This document shows positions 47,409 to 59,835 of a DNA stretch of 64,000 nucleotides, one piece after another; position 1 is the first letter of the stretch; each line of letters begins with the position of its first letter. Both the position numbers and the translations under genes were made by a program. The notes beneath the pieces were generated by a model. It was not told the DNA's origin, searched no databases, and saw only the letters and a program-made list of their open reading frames with translations. The stretch is from Circinella minor (lineage: Eukaryota; Mucoromycota; Mucoromycetes; Mucorales; Lichtheimiaceae), in the NCBI GenBank assembly GCA_016758965.1, contig JAEPRB010000101.1:1-64000 (forward strand), read 5' to 3'.

Positions 47409-50400
47409 TTATTTGCCAACTTGTCGCCAACCTCCTTCATCGTTACCACCACTACCGGGGGCACGACCTCTGGATGATGGACGCCAGCGATCTTCACGAG
47501 GAGGTTCTTCACGCGAAGGAGTACCAGTACGACGAGGTGAACCAGCAGTAGACCAACCACGTTCTTCACGATCACCACTACCGAAGCGACGTTCTTCACG
47601 ATCACCACCACCGAAGCGACGTGGTTCACGATCACCACCGAAACGACGCTCTTCACGATCACCACCGAAACGACGTTCTTCACGATCACCACCACCGAAG
47701 CGACGTGGTTCACGGTCACGACCACCAAATGAAGATCCAGCAGGTCGTCCACCACTGCGCCAGCTATCTTCACCATCACCACTGGAAGCACCAGCAGCAG
47801 CTTGTTGTCTAGCACGTAAAGCAGGTGGTACATAGCTACCACCACCTGAAGAGCTAGCAGGAGCAGCACGAGCAGGAGGAGGTGTTGGATTGGCACGCTT
47901 AGCATTAAGTTTTTCTTCAATTTCACGTTCACGTTGTTGTTGTTTACGTAATTGTTCTTCTTGTTTCCTATAAATTCAAATTAATAAAGTGTCAAATAGA
48001 TAAATATTTATAATTAAAATCATTAAAAAAAAAAGTCTTCATTTCTTACTTGTTATATTCTTCACGTTCTTGTTTTTCTTTAGCAAGACGAGCAAGTTTT
48101 TCTTCAGCTTCACGTTCTTCAGCTTCTCTTTGTTGACGTTCTTCTTCTTCACGTTCTTGACGTTCTCGTTCTTCAGCTTCACGATGTGCCAAATATTCTT
48201 CACGAGCAGCACGCCATTGAGCAATACGTTCTTCCTTAGCTTTAGCAATAGCTTCATCAATAGCACGACGTTGAGCTTCAACAACACTAGCCACCTTATC
48301 TTGTTGTTTTTGTTTATATTCCATGTAATCATCCAAAATACGAGCCAAACGACCCTTAATCTTCATATTTTCTGTATGTTTTTCCTTGGAAGCTTCTAAT
48401 TCAGCCTTACGAGCAGCTTCATAGAAAGTCTTATCCGCCTTTTGTTGATGTTCATAATCCTTTTCCAAAAGAGGAATTTCTTCTTTACGATAAGCACGTT
48501 CCGTGTGATCCAAACGTTTGCCAATTTGTTTCAAACGATCGCTTAATTCCTTTTGTTCGGTTTGTAATCGAGTCACCTTCAAATCCAAAAGTGTCTTGAC
48601 ATCTGAATTTTCAATTTCTTCAGGTTTCAATTGTAAACCAGTCTTGGCAGTAATTTCTTCAGCAATACGTTTGGCTTGATCACGTTGAATTTCATCTTGA
48701 ACACGTTTCATACGTTCATCTTCACGACGCTTTTGTTCTTCTTCGACACGTTTTCTTTCAGCTTCAGCCTTCTTGGCAGCAGCAGCCGCCTTTTCTTGAG
48801 CAGCCAATTTTTCTTTACGAGATAATTCGGTTTCAATAATTTCCTTACGACGTTCAATAGTAGCCTTGCGTTGTAAAGTAATTTTATGTTCTTGTTCAAT
48901 ACCCTTGACAGCACGTGCAAGTGCTTCTTGTTTGGCTTGTTCAGCGTGAACTTTGACAGAAGGATCAATCATTTGAGCAACAGCTTGTAAACTGTTACCA
49001 AGACGAGACAATTGTGTACGCATAAGATCAGCAGGAGAAGATTGAAGTTGAATACCTTCGGCAACAGTATCTTTGGGAGGAGCAAACAAATCTGTCTCGA
49101 ACATTAAACTTTGAGAAGAATGATCGATACGAATGTTCAATTCACCACGTTTACAACCATTCATAATGAACTTTTCAATAGTAGCAGCATCATAATTGTA
49201 AGGTTCGGGGAAAGAAGCTAACTTTAAAACAAAGTCTAACTTGACGGTTGTATAGACTTGAGACAATTGTTGTAAAAGACGGGTCAAGATGACTTGATGA
49301 AGAGGACGGACGTATTTGGCCATATCAGGATCTTCAGAAAGTTTGGTCATAATAGGATTGATCTTGCGACAAATGGACAAGGGATGGAATTGTACTTCAA
49401 GAATGTTGTACAAATCACGGATTTCAGGACGTACACGAGATAAAATATTCTTGTTAAGAGCTTCCTTGAGTAAACCTGTACGTGTAGGATGTTGATACAA
49501 GCCCATCAATGTAGATAAACGGTTTAATTTTTGAATACGATGTTCATCTTGTTCAACATAACCAGGACGTGTTTTTGTGGTGGTGATAATAGGAATAGCA
49601 AGAGCTGAAAGTAAAACAACGGAAGCCATACGCGATTGTTCTTCATCGGTCAAACTCTTGTTGATCATACGTTCAAAGTTCGAATAACGGTTCCATGCAG
49701 CAGAATGGAATAAATAATCTTCACTGACCATAAAGATCTTGGTCAATTTTTCATAATAATTGGCCATCATGACTGGTTTAGGAGGACGCTTGGATGTAGT
49801 CAACAAAGTATGAATATCTTCAACTGACTTGAAAGCTTCTTGCCATAATTCCAATTCAGCAGCAGCATTCAATTGAGTGAAACGAGCATCCAAATATTGT
49901 TGTAAAGTTTCGGGGTCGTTGACATTGATCGAATGAGGTTGATGTGAATATTTTGACATGTTTTGAAAGTGGTTACGTAAAATTTCACAAAGACGACGGA
50001 ATTCGGTCTTGCGAGCATAGGTCAAACAGAAAGCAAAGGCTTTGTCGGTAACAGCATGATACAAGGATTCCAAACGAGCATTGTTACGAAGCATATCCAA
50101 GACAGTACGATACGCTTCCCACAAGAATTTAAGCCAAGGGGTGACGACAGCACGATCGGTTCTATCTTTGGTTTGTTCACCACTGACAGTGCTAAGCATA
50201 ATCGATTCAGGTGTTTCTGATGCTTCGAGATCATCAATAGATTCTACAGTAATTTGATCAGCCTTGGCACGGGCTTCAGCGACTTTTTGTTCAGACAATT
50301 CGAGAAGCTTGTTAATAATAGTCTATAATAATATATATATATATATTTTTTTAAAAAAAAAAATATGAAATGTAAGTTATTTCATCATTTTTTCCCAATT

Positions 50401-50954
50401 TTCATATAAAAAAAACGCGAATGTGTCGAATTCAATCATCTTGATTGGAATAAATAGTTGTTGATGATGAATATATATATATATATATTTTAAAAAAAAA
50501 CGAACCTCGATGCTGTTAACGCTGGTATTTTGGGCAATATTACGGTATTGATGAAGACCTTCTTTCACCAATTTACCCTTACGTAATACAACGCAAAGCT
50601 CAATATATTTGAGCATGATGGGCTCCATAATGTTAAGTGCATAACTGCGTGAGCGCTTGGAAAGGACAACTTCATGAAGAGTTTGTAATGCAACGGCATC
50701 TTGACCAGAAGCACATAATTCTAATTATAAAAAAAACACGTCATGGTTTTTTTTTTTTTCATCGTCAGTAATCATTTTATATATATATATATATATATAT
50801 AAAGGGTTCTCTTATTCCATTTTGTATCCATCCATTTATTTGCGTTTCAGTTTTTCGATCCATCCATCTATTTTATTCATCTATCCATTCTTTTCAATTT
50901 ACCTTCAGCTCGTTTCAGAGCATTATCCGGCTTCACAGCATAGAATGGAGCCAT
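47409..50954 (-). CDS. TIF32: Eukaryotic translation initiation factor 3 subunit A
   Basis: Four exons: 50954-50903, 50720-50506, 50322-48050 and 47967-47409, giving 1032 residues. It begins MAPFYAVKPDNALKRAEEL, the conserved eIF3a start. A PCI domain lies at about residues 330-500 (VRPEIRDLYNILEVQFHPL, VRPLHQVILTRLLQQLSQVY). A long charged coiled coil follows (about 550-870). The last 190 residues carry a PPALR segment, six tandem decapeptide-like units of the form DREERRFGGG/DREPRRFGG, and end GGWRQVGK. eIF3a is the scaffold of eIF3 on the 40S subunit and contacts eIF3b, eIF3c and mRNA. The Arg/Gly/Asp repeats resemble those of animal eIF3a and are shorter or absent in budding yeast. Confidence 0.95.
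47560..47745 (-). repeat. Tandem coding repeat in eIF3a C-terminus
   Basis: About six units of 27-30 bases encode DRE(E/P)RRFGG(G) repeats. Unit boundaries are visible as repeated ACGATCACCACC...CGACG on the plus strand. Near-identity at the DNA level suggests recent expansion. Confidence 0.85.
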
Positions 50955-52695
50955 ATTTTAATATATATGGTTTTTTTTGGCCTTTGGAGGAAGGTTAGAA
51001 ATTTAACTATTCATTATTATCAAGGAGAACATTCACAAGTATCTTTCCAAATTGGGAAACCCCGATTTCCTTATTTGGATTTTATTGTTTTAAGAAAGCA
51101 AAAGCATTGACCAACTTACTCCAATTATTGCTATGGATTTTACTTTTTTTTTTTTTTTTTTTTTTTTTACTAATAAAATAAACGTGCTTTCATGAATATT
51201 TTCAAGGTATTATTATAATTGTATTTAATGTGTTTACTACTCTTATAGCAAATCAAAACGAAAACTTTTATTTATTTTTTTTAAAAAAAAAAAAATTGAA
51301 AACATTACCTGGATACATATTTTATATATATTTTTATGTAACAGATCTAGTTGTCACAAATAACAACTAAAAAAAAAATTACAGTAAAATTTGTTCGAGC
51401 AAGATAATACATCAGGGACATTAACGTTATCGTTTGAGTATTGATTCAATGAAGTATATATATTTCTAACATTGACGAGCGATTAAATAAAAGTTTTTTT
51501 TTAAAAAAAAATGAATCAAAGTACTCAGCGATAGTTTTGACTGGTTTACAACGGATTATACCTTATTATATTCCTTGAATAACAATACACCTGACAACAA
51601 CAAAACGGATCAAATCATTAGGGAAAGAAAATACGTTTCATCACGAAAAAAAGATTGAAAGATATCCAAAAATCTATTTGATTTCTCTTAATTCTTAAGC
51701 CCTCTTGTATTAGTTCGATTTACTTATAGAGTACTTGCCTTGTTGTTTAAAAAAATATGGTGTACGTACACGCATAAAAAAAGACATTTATGAAGATAGT
51801 GTGTATAAAAAAAAAACTGTTTTCTATCATCATTCTTGTAATTTATTAAAATATCATCACTGGGCCGGGCTTACCATTTAGAAAATATAAACAATGTAGA
51901 ATAAATCAGCCTCTAATTTTCACTAAATAATACTTCTTTCACAAAGTTGTTAGGCGTCTTTAAAATAACTATGACTTATTGTGTTCTGAAAAAAATATAC
52001 CCCTCTTTCTTTCCACTTGTAAAAATAAGATACAGCTTTATAAGTTTGAATGTGGTAATTTCCTAAATAGGAAAGCTCTATTTTACATTTTGGTTTTGTT
52101 TCGCATAAAATGTATCGGGTGTAACGATGATCATTGTTCAGCGTTATTTTTTTTTTTCAAAAAATAGTATACATATAGTACATCTATTGATGCCTAGTGA
52201 AATCTTTCTTTTATATATATATATAGAGCATGTAATCTTTTTTTGATCGATCAAAGATTTATAATAGCCCCAACTTTATGTTATTAGAACTATAAACTAC
52301 TATACTAAATAATAACTTTATTAAAAAAGTTTAATCAAAACGTATACAAAGTTAGACAACAACAACAAATAATAATAGATACTTAAAAGCTCATAAAAAA
52401 GAAACATTTATATCCATGTTTCTTTTTTAACATACGTATAATGAATAATCATATATATTAATCCAATTTAATCTGTAAAAAGAAGATAATATCTCAGACC
52501 AGTTTAAAAATTAATACCATTATTTAAACGTTTGCTATTTAAACAAAATAGATGACAAATATATATTTACAAAGTTTGATTTTCTTTTTACAAATGTATG
52601 GGAGAGGGGAGAAAGGTAAAAGATTAATTTCTATAATATTATCAAGAAGAAGCAATTAATAACCAAGATTTTACAACAGTAAACGTACAATTTAC

Positions 52696-52726
<31 letters not shown>

Positions 52727-53712
52727 TAATTAATGAGTAAAAAACATCCGTTTATTTCATGACAGTCATTTCATCTACCTAAAAAACTAAATCAGCCACT
52801 TTTTTTTGTCTATTATAAACATTGTGTATATTGGAATGATGGGGGGGGGTTCAACGTTATTTTCTATACAAAAGTACTTTATGTTCGAATTCTACGTATA
52901 TAAAAAAAATAAACATTTTCTTTTTTATTTATCATCATAAAAGTATATAGTCTTTAGTATAGAATAGAAAAGAATTTTTCTATACAAATACGTAATAATT
53001 AGTGGCTATATAATATATTCTTTATATTATGTAAGATTGTTGTTATGAGCTTCATACGTACATGCATAATTTACTCTTAATATTAACAACAGATACTTGA
53101 TAAAATGAAGTTTATGTTTAATAGGTTATAATTACCCATCTAATATGTAACTCCCCTTCCTCTTTATATATATATATATATATTGAATCTGACAACTCTC
53201 CCTCTCCCTCCCCACCTTCCCCCCCCCTTTATTGTTTTTTTCTTTACATTGGTCAAGATTTGCATCCTTGAAACTCACTTGAGGAGTTTTTATTAGAGAT
53301 ACACTTTTTTTTTATATATCGTTGTTAAATTATATTTACATATAAATTCGTATAATATGAATAATACTCCTCCTTGAAACTAAAAAAAAAAAAAGTTGGT
53401 CTATGTTATATAAATGTTAACATATACAATAATCAGAAAAGGAAAGCTAGTAGTTAAATAAACCTTTTTTTTCTCATACGTATTTAAAATTTATGAAATA
53501 TTTACATAGTAAAAAGTAATAATAATAATAATAATAATAATATCTTCTTCTCCTTGACACTTGCTTTTTATTATTATTTTTTTCTTTTAAAAGAAAGGAG
53601 CTAGAAGGAGATGAATTTCTTTTTTTATATATAATGAAAATAATCGATTCTATCATAATCCTAATCCTCATTCTTTTTTTTTTTTTTGTATAATTATAAT
53701 CGTTTTTTCTCT

Positions 53713-53743
<31 letters not shown>

Positions 53744-53814
53744 CTTTTTCTAATTTCTTTTTTATTTATTTAATATTTTAATATATTTAAATACAACAAC
53801 AATAATAAGAAAAA
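50955..53814. other. 2.9 kb intergenic, no gene seen
   Basis: The left edge is the eIF3a promoter. The rest is AT-rich with T23 near 51147-51168, (TA)n near 52702-52728 and 53167-53183, and a T-rich leader (T30 near 53717-53742) before the kinase gene. The 62-residue frame at 51979-52167 has no features. Confidence 0.55.
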
Positions 53815-54132
53815 ATGATGATATCAACAGCAGCATCACAAGCATTTCCTAATAATAAATGTAATAAAAATCCGAATGTATTAGTTAAAAGATTGGATGA
53901 ATTACCAAAAGATGAACAATTATATATTATTGAATTTTTGAATCGACATATTGAAGACATATCTATTCAATCTATTGAAGAATTAAGACATACTCTTCAA
54001 GATGGTATTATTCTTTGCAAGTAAGTCTTAATTTTCTTATGATCATAATAAAAAAAAAGGGGGGGGGGAGGGTGGGAAGGGGATATTTTTAAAAGTAAAT
54101 CCATTTCTTTTTTTTTTTTTTTGAATGGCATT

Positions 54133-54166
<34 letters not shown>

Positions 54167-54749
54167 AAAACGCTATTATAATAGACTTGTGAATATTGTT
54201 CGACCAGGAACCATTAAAAATATTGGACAAAAAGATTTATCATTTGTTAAGGTTAGAATAGAAATTATAACTCCAAAGAGAAACAGTGATACTCACATAT
54301 GAAGTTTATATATATATATATATATATATTCCATAGATTGATAATATTGCACGATTTTTACAAGGTGCTCGACAGGTAAATAATAATGACGTATAGAACA
54401 AAAGTATATAGTTTTTTTTTTTTTCGTATCTTGAAAACTAATTAATAAAATATATTTAGATTGGTTTAGATGAATCTGAATTATTTGAAGCTGTAGATTT
54501 ATTTGAAGGGAAAAATATTACTTCTGTAAGTAAAAATGTGTTGTTTTAAGTAGTGTTTTCTTAATAAATATGTATGCATTAAAGAATGGGGGGCGGAGGA
54601 GATGCATGGACGATCGTATAAAAACAAAAAAAAAAAAAAGGCCTTATATACTAAATCAATCCAAACTTCAATTATTATCATGATAGGTACTTCATACAAT
54701 ATTGACACTTGCTCGATTACATTCTACAGACAAAGATCATCCTTTTACC

Positions 54750-54793
<44 letters not shown>

Positions 54794-57700
54794 GAATGAC
54801 AATAACAAGAATGACAATAACAAGAAAGATCAAATGACTCCTAAAAACAAGGAGAAAAATAACCAAGGAGTACATAATAATAATAATGATGATAATGATG
54901 ATGATGAAGATGATGAACTCCTTGAATCATCTTGTTTGGAATATTTGAACGTTCACGGAGGAGTTTTTACATCAACATCTTTTCCAACAAGACATGAACG
55001 AGCTCATTCATATCAACAAGTAGCTGAAGAGTATCGATTTCCACCTATTCCACAAACTTCTTTATCCACATCTTCTGGAATACATCAAAATACATTACGA
55101 CCACCTAAATCACCTTTAAGATTAACAAAGAAAAAAAGAAACAAAGCATTGAATAGACAAAGTCATTATATTCGTCGAGAAGAAGAAAAAGAATTTGCTG
55201 CGGCTTCTATAACTTCTAATGCTTATTATAATTATGATCAAAGAAGACCTTCTGCACCTACGATTAGTTTACATCAAAGACAACAAGATGTAGAAGAAGA
55301 AGAAGAATCCATGATTCATCAATGTACAACAAGTATGTCAAGATCAACATCAATAGAATCAACTACTGAACAACAAAGTACAAAAATGGATCATCAAATT
55401 TTTTTGGATTCACTTCAAGAAGAAGAAGAAGGATATAAAAAAAAAGAAAAAGAACGTGAAACACTTTCATTAAAAAGTAAAGATGGTACACCAAGTTCAC
55501 AATTTGTAAGTAAATTTAATTATTGAAATCATAGACAGAAAGAGGGGGGGGGGGAGTTTTGAAAAGTCATCATTAATATTTTATTTTTATTTTGTTGTTG
55601 TTGCAAATAGCAATTAGGTAATTGTATTGGTAAAGGTCAATTTGGTTCAGTATACAAGTAATGTGTCCAATGTTTCTCTTATTTTCTTCTTTAAAAAAAA
55701 TACGTCATCATATCATTCCATATTAAAACATCTTACTATAAATGTTATTAGAGCTCTTGATTTGGCAACGGGTGAAATTGTAGCAGTAAAAAGACTTCAA
55801 GTGGGTGAAGATGGTATGTTGGATGAAGAAATCATGGCAAGTATTTAGAAAACCATCTTATTATTATTTGTTTATTTTGTACAAAAGAAACCTTATTTTT
55901 TATTCTAATCATTTTTTTTTTGACAACTATATAGAAAGAAGTAGGTTTATTACGTACTCTTTTACATACAAATGTTATTAGTTATCTTGGCTTTGTAAGA
56001 AGTAAAAATCATATAAATATTGTTCTTGAGTATGTTTCTTTATATATATCTATTATATTATATTATATTATATTATATAAACTAATTCTATGTATATAAA
56101 TTTAGATATGCAGAAAATGGATCTCTTATGTCCACATTAAAATCATTTGGTGCTTTTCCAGAAAAATTAGTTGCATCATTTTGTGTTAAACTTTTAAATG
56201 GTTTAGAATATCTTCATGCCAATTCTGTAAGTTTTTGTTAATCTATTCATTCTAAATGTACTTTACGTACTCAATATATATATATATATATTTCTATCCA
56301 TTATAGGTTGTTCATTGTGATCTTAAAGCAGCCAATATTCTTACTACAAAAACAGGGGATGTCAAATTATCTGATTTTGGTGTATCATTAAATTTAAAAA
56401 TTAAAGAAAATATTGATGATGGTGCTATTTCTGGAACACCGAATTGGAGTAAGTAGTATACTATGTTTTAAATAAAAAAAATAAAATAAAAGGTGTTAGA
56501 AAGAAAAGAAAGAACTCACTCTTAAAAAAAAAATAGTGGCACCTGAAGTTATTGAATTAAAAGGAGCAACACCTAAATCTGATATATGGTACGTTAAAAA
56601 AAAAGAAGTTTATAAATCACGTACAAAAAGATAATTAATTTGTTATCATTTAGGTCTCTTGGATGTACATTAATAGAATTAGCTACTGGTAAACCACCTT
56701 ATTCAAATATGATTGCAATGTCTGCTATGTTTCGAATTGTTGAAGATGATTATCCACCTTTACCTGAAAATATATCATCTGATATGCAAGACTTTTTAAA
56801 ACAATGTTTTCAAAAAAATCCTGATAATCGACCTAGTGCATCTGAATTAAAACAACATCCATGGATTCTTAATCATAAACAACAATGCCCTTCTTTAATA
56901 TCATCAGAACAACAACAACAACAACAACAATCTACATGTTCTTCATCGACAGTTTTTTCTTCTTCTTTTGAATCATTTTCTACTTCAAGTTTATCATCAT
57001 CATCTTCTTCTGCTGTTGTTAGTGGAAATAATAGTCTTTCTTCTTTATATGAAAATAATAATAAGAGACCTACTATCGTACCATCAAGAGGTAATTATAT
57101 AGATATATAGATATATATTTGGTTATTATACTTATATTTCTTTATATATATTTATAGATGAACCTATTATCATTGAAAATGATAAAAATTTACAATATCC
57201 ACGTATTTATTATAATATCATGCCAGATGATCATGAAAAAACAGGGTTAGGTGAAAATTATTTTGATAGACAAAATAATACAATAAATGATAATGGTCAT
57301 AGTGGTAATGAATCTGATACATATCATTATCATCATTCTGGTCAACATCGATTTATTATTACATCTTTTGGTAAAAGTAAGTATATAAAAAACAGAACAA
57401 TCAAATAAAATAAAACAATGAATTAATTCACTTTTTTTCTTTTCTATTTATATAATAATTTATTAGTATGTGAATGTAAAGTATGTGGTGAATCGATTAA
57501 TGATCAAATTACTTTTTGTGAAGTATGTTCACTTATGTGTCATGAACAATGTAAATCTAAATCATTTTCTTGTCCACCTAAAGTAAATAATCAACAACCT
57601 TCTTATGATGTAAGTATATTATTATTATTATTATTATTATTTAAATAAATGATCATCAGTATATAACTAATAATGATAATACTATTTATATAGTGGGTTT

Positions 57701-58047
57701 TTTCTGCAAAAATTTATAATCATCAAGGAGAAAGACCTACAGAATCAAAAACGATTCAAATGGAACCCGAATTTGCAAGAACATTAAGTGGTGGGATCCA
57801 TTCAGATCATCCACAAGCAGCCAATATCGCCAAATATGCACAAACATTAGGATTAACCCCTCATGAAATTAAAGCATTAAGTGAAAACCCTGCTTTATTA
57901 TCTCATACCATAGCTAATATGCAACGAGGTCCAATAGAAGAAAAACGTAATAAATTAGGAACAGGAGGAATAAGAACAACAACCACTAGTAGTAGAAAGA
58001 ATAGTCATAGTAGTCCTATGCCAGATGAACAATGTATAATTTCTTAA
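53815..58047 (+). CDS. CH-domain / Cdc7-SepH-like kinase / C1-finger protein with CaaX box
   Basis: Fifteen exons: 53815-54020, 54185-54251, 54337-54375, 54460-54525, 54687-55505, 55611-55657, 55752-55836, 55935-56029, 56106-56226, 56307-56448, 56537-56588, 56654-57090, 57158-57376, 57467-57609 and 57694-58047, giving 963 residues. A calponin-homology domain lies at about 20-125 (DGIILCKLVN; ELFEAVDLFEGKNITSV). An Asn-rich disordered linker follows to 399. The kinase domain spans 400-655: Gly loop GKGQFGSVY, K428, H518-C519-D520, D538-F-G, A564-P-E. Its sequence is closest to the Cdc7/SepH septation-kinase branch of STE kinases. A C1 finger occupies H789 to C834 (H-x12-C-x2-C-x10-C-x2-C-x4-H-x2-C-x6-C). 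The protein ends CIIS, a CaaX box predicted for farnesylation. Together these suggest a membrane-anchored, actin-linked septation or polarity kinase. The intron after exon 7 has a GC donor. Domains are firm; function is inferred. Confidence 0.88.
54751..54830 (+). repeat. AAT-type trinucleotide repeat coding for Asn run
   Basis: About fifteen AAT codons followed by three AACAAGAATGACAAT-type units encode an Asn run and NKND repeats inside the kinase protein's linker. Likely length-variable. Confidence 0.85.
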
Positions 58048-58381
58048 GTAATAAAAAAAATAATATTTTTTATTTTGTTTGAATGAAATCAATGAAGTTT
58101 TCTTTGGGGGGGGGGAGGAGGAGAAAGGGTGAGGAGAGGAGAGAAAGAAAAAAAAAGGGGGGGGGGGGAGAGGGGGAGAGGTTACATGTGTGTGCGTTAC
58201 ACTTAATATTTCGAGTCATTTTATAATTCTTGTGTTATAGCAACCCTTCTCTCTTTTTTTTTTTTTTTTTCTTTTTTTTCCCGCTAAAACCAATTCTCCT
58301 CAGTTATCGTCCTCGAATTGAAACGACTTTAAAAAAAGAACATCATCCAACAAAAAAAAAAAAAAATAAACAATTCATATA
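58048..58381. other. Short intergenic with G-rich tracts
   Basis: Between the kinase stop and the Ral start. It contains plus-strand G runs (near 58107-58115 and 58156-58168) and poly-T/poly-A. It must hold the kinase 3' end and the Ral promoter. Confidence 0.6.
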
Positions 58382-59357
58382 ATGGCCAAAGCTAAAGCAA
58401 AACAATCATTACCGTTACATAAAGTTATCATGGTGGGTTCAGGTGGTGTTGGTAAATCAGCATTAACTTTACAATACATGTATGGTGATTTTGTTGAAGA
58501 ATATGATCCAACGAAAGCTGATTGTAAGTTATTTTCCTTTCCATTATGAACCACCCCTCCCCTCAAATAACCATCCAACTTTTTATTACAATTGACTATT
58601 TTTTTTTTCTCCCTTTATTTTTTTTTTTAAAAAAAAAAAAACTCGCATTATAACTTAATTGGAAATGATGATGAAATTTATTAGCATATCGAAAGAAAGT
58701 TGTTCTCGATAATCAAGAATGTCAAATAGATATTCTTGATACTGCTGGTCAAGAAGAATATGCTGCTGTAAGTTTTTTTTTTTTTTTTTTGTATAGATTT
58801 ATTATTTTAGAAACCCAAAATAATAATAATAATAATAATAATAAATAATAGATTCGTGATAATTATTATCGATCGGGTGAAGGTTTTTTATGCGTATTTT
58901 CGGTATGTGAACATGAATCATTAGAACATACTCAAGAATTTCGTGATCAAATCCTTCGTGTACTTGATGATGAAACGGTAAATAAAATTTATATTTATAT
59001 TACAAGGAGAGGATTATACACATAGTTGAAGGAAAGGGAGAGGATGGGGAGGGGGGTTCTATATATATATATATATAATAGGAGAGAGAAGTCAAATAAC
59101 TAATCATAAATAATAATTAGGTACCATTTATTCTTGTTGGTAATAAGGTGGATTTAGCACATTTAAGAAAAGTTGAAAATAGCGAAGCATCTTCATTAGC
59201 AAATGAATGGCATTGTCCTTATATTGAAACATCAGCAAAAACTCGACAAAATGTTGAACAAGTATATACCACTTTAATGCGTCAAATTCGTGATAGAAAA
59301 CTTAGACAACAAAAATCAAATAGTCCTGATAAGGATTCTTGTTGTATTATTCTTTAA
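58382..59357 (+). CDS. Ral-type small GTPase (Ras superfamily)
   Basis: Four exons: 58382-58523, 58685-58767, 58852-58977 and 59121-59357, giving 195 residues. P-loop G19-SGGVGKS26, switch I YDPTKADSYRKK (T44), D66-TAGQE71, N125-KVD128 and E153-TSAK157 are all intact. The KADSYRKK stretch after switch I and the [16 protein letters not shown] segment are diagnostic for Ral rather than Ras or Rap. The C-terminus has basic residues (RDRKLRQQK) and ends CCIIL; the CIIL CaaX box predicts geranylgeranylation. In animals Ral activates the exocyst and filopod formation. A similar role in polarised secretion at hyphal tips is inferred. It lies 334 bases downstream of the kinase gene on the same strand. 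Confidence 0.93.
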
Positions 59358-59835
59358 AAATTCTATAATACTTTTCACCTTTCTCTATTATTATTTACTA
59401 TTACAAATCAAACTTACCTCACCAAATCATTCAATTATTCATTATCATCAACCATCTTTATTATCCGTGTGTATCAGTATAGAATTTGGATATACTCTTT
59501 CTCTTTTTTTTTTTTTTTCCTTTAATACTATTATATATTTATTATCTATATTATTTCCTTCCTCTTTCCCTTCTCCTTTTTTCCCCATCAATTCCCTTTT
59601 TTTTTTTTTTTTATCAAACTTAGTAACTTAATAGTTTTGTTATATTCAAAGTCCATAAACAAACCTTTTTTGAATCAATAATAGGATTTCTAATCTAATG
59701 AATTAAGTTCTACTTTGTAAATTTTTTGATTTCCAGCTATTTGAAACGCTATTTTAAAAAAAAAAAAAAAAAAAAAATCAACTCTTTTCCCTCTCCTTTG
59801 TAGACACACTTACACACACACACATATATATTATC
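59358..59835. other. Intergenic between Ral and Prp46
   Basis: Poly-T and CT-rich DNA (near 59500-59610), then a poly-A run and a short CA repeat just before the Prp46 start. No gene is seen. Confidence 0.6.

Noticed and set aside
47261..47932. 223-residue frame on the minus strand over the eIF3a end
   Set aside because: Shadow frame of the Arg/Gly repeat region; the eIF3a frame has the correct splice phase and conserved end.
56033..56078. Repeated TATTA units inside a kinase intron
   Set aside because: Simple-sequence repeat without array structure; no CRISPR-like spacing anywhere in the window.
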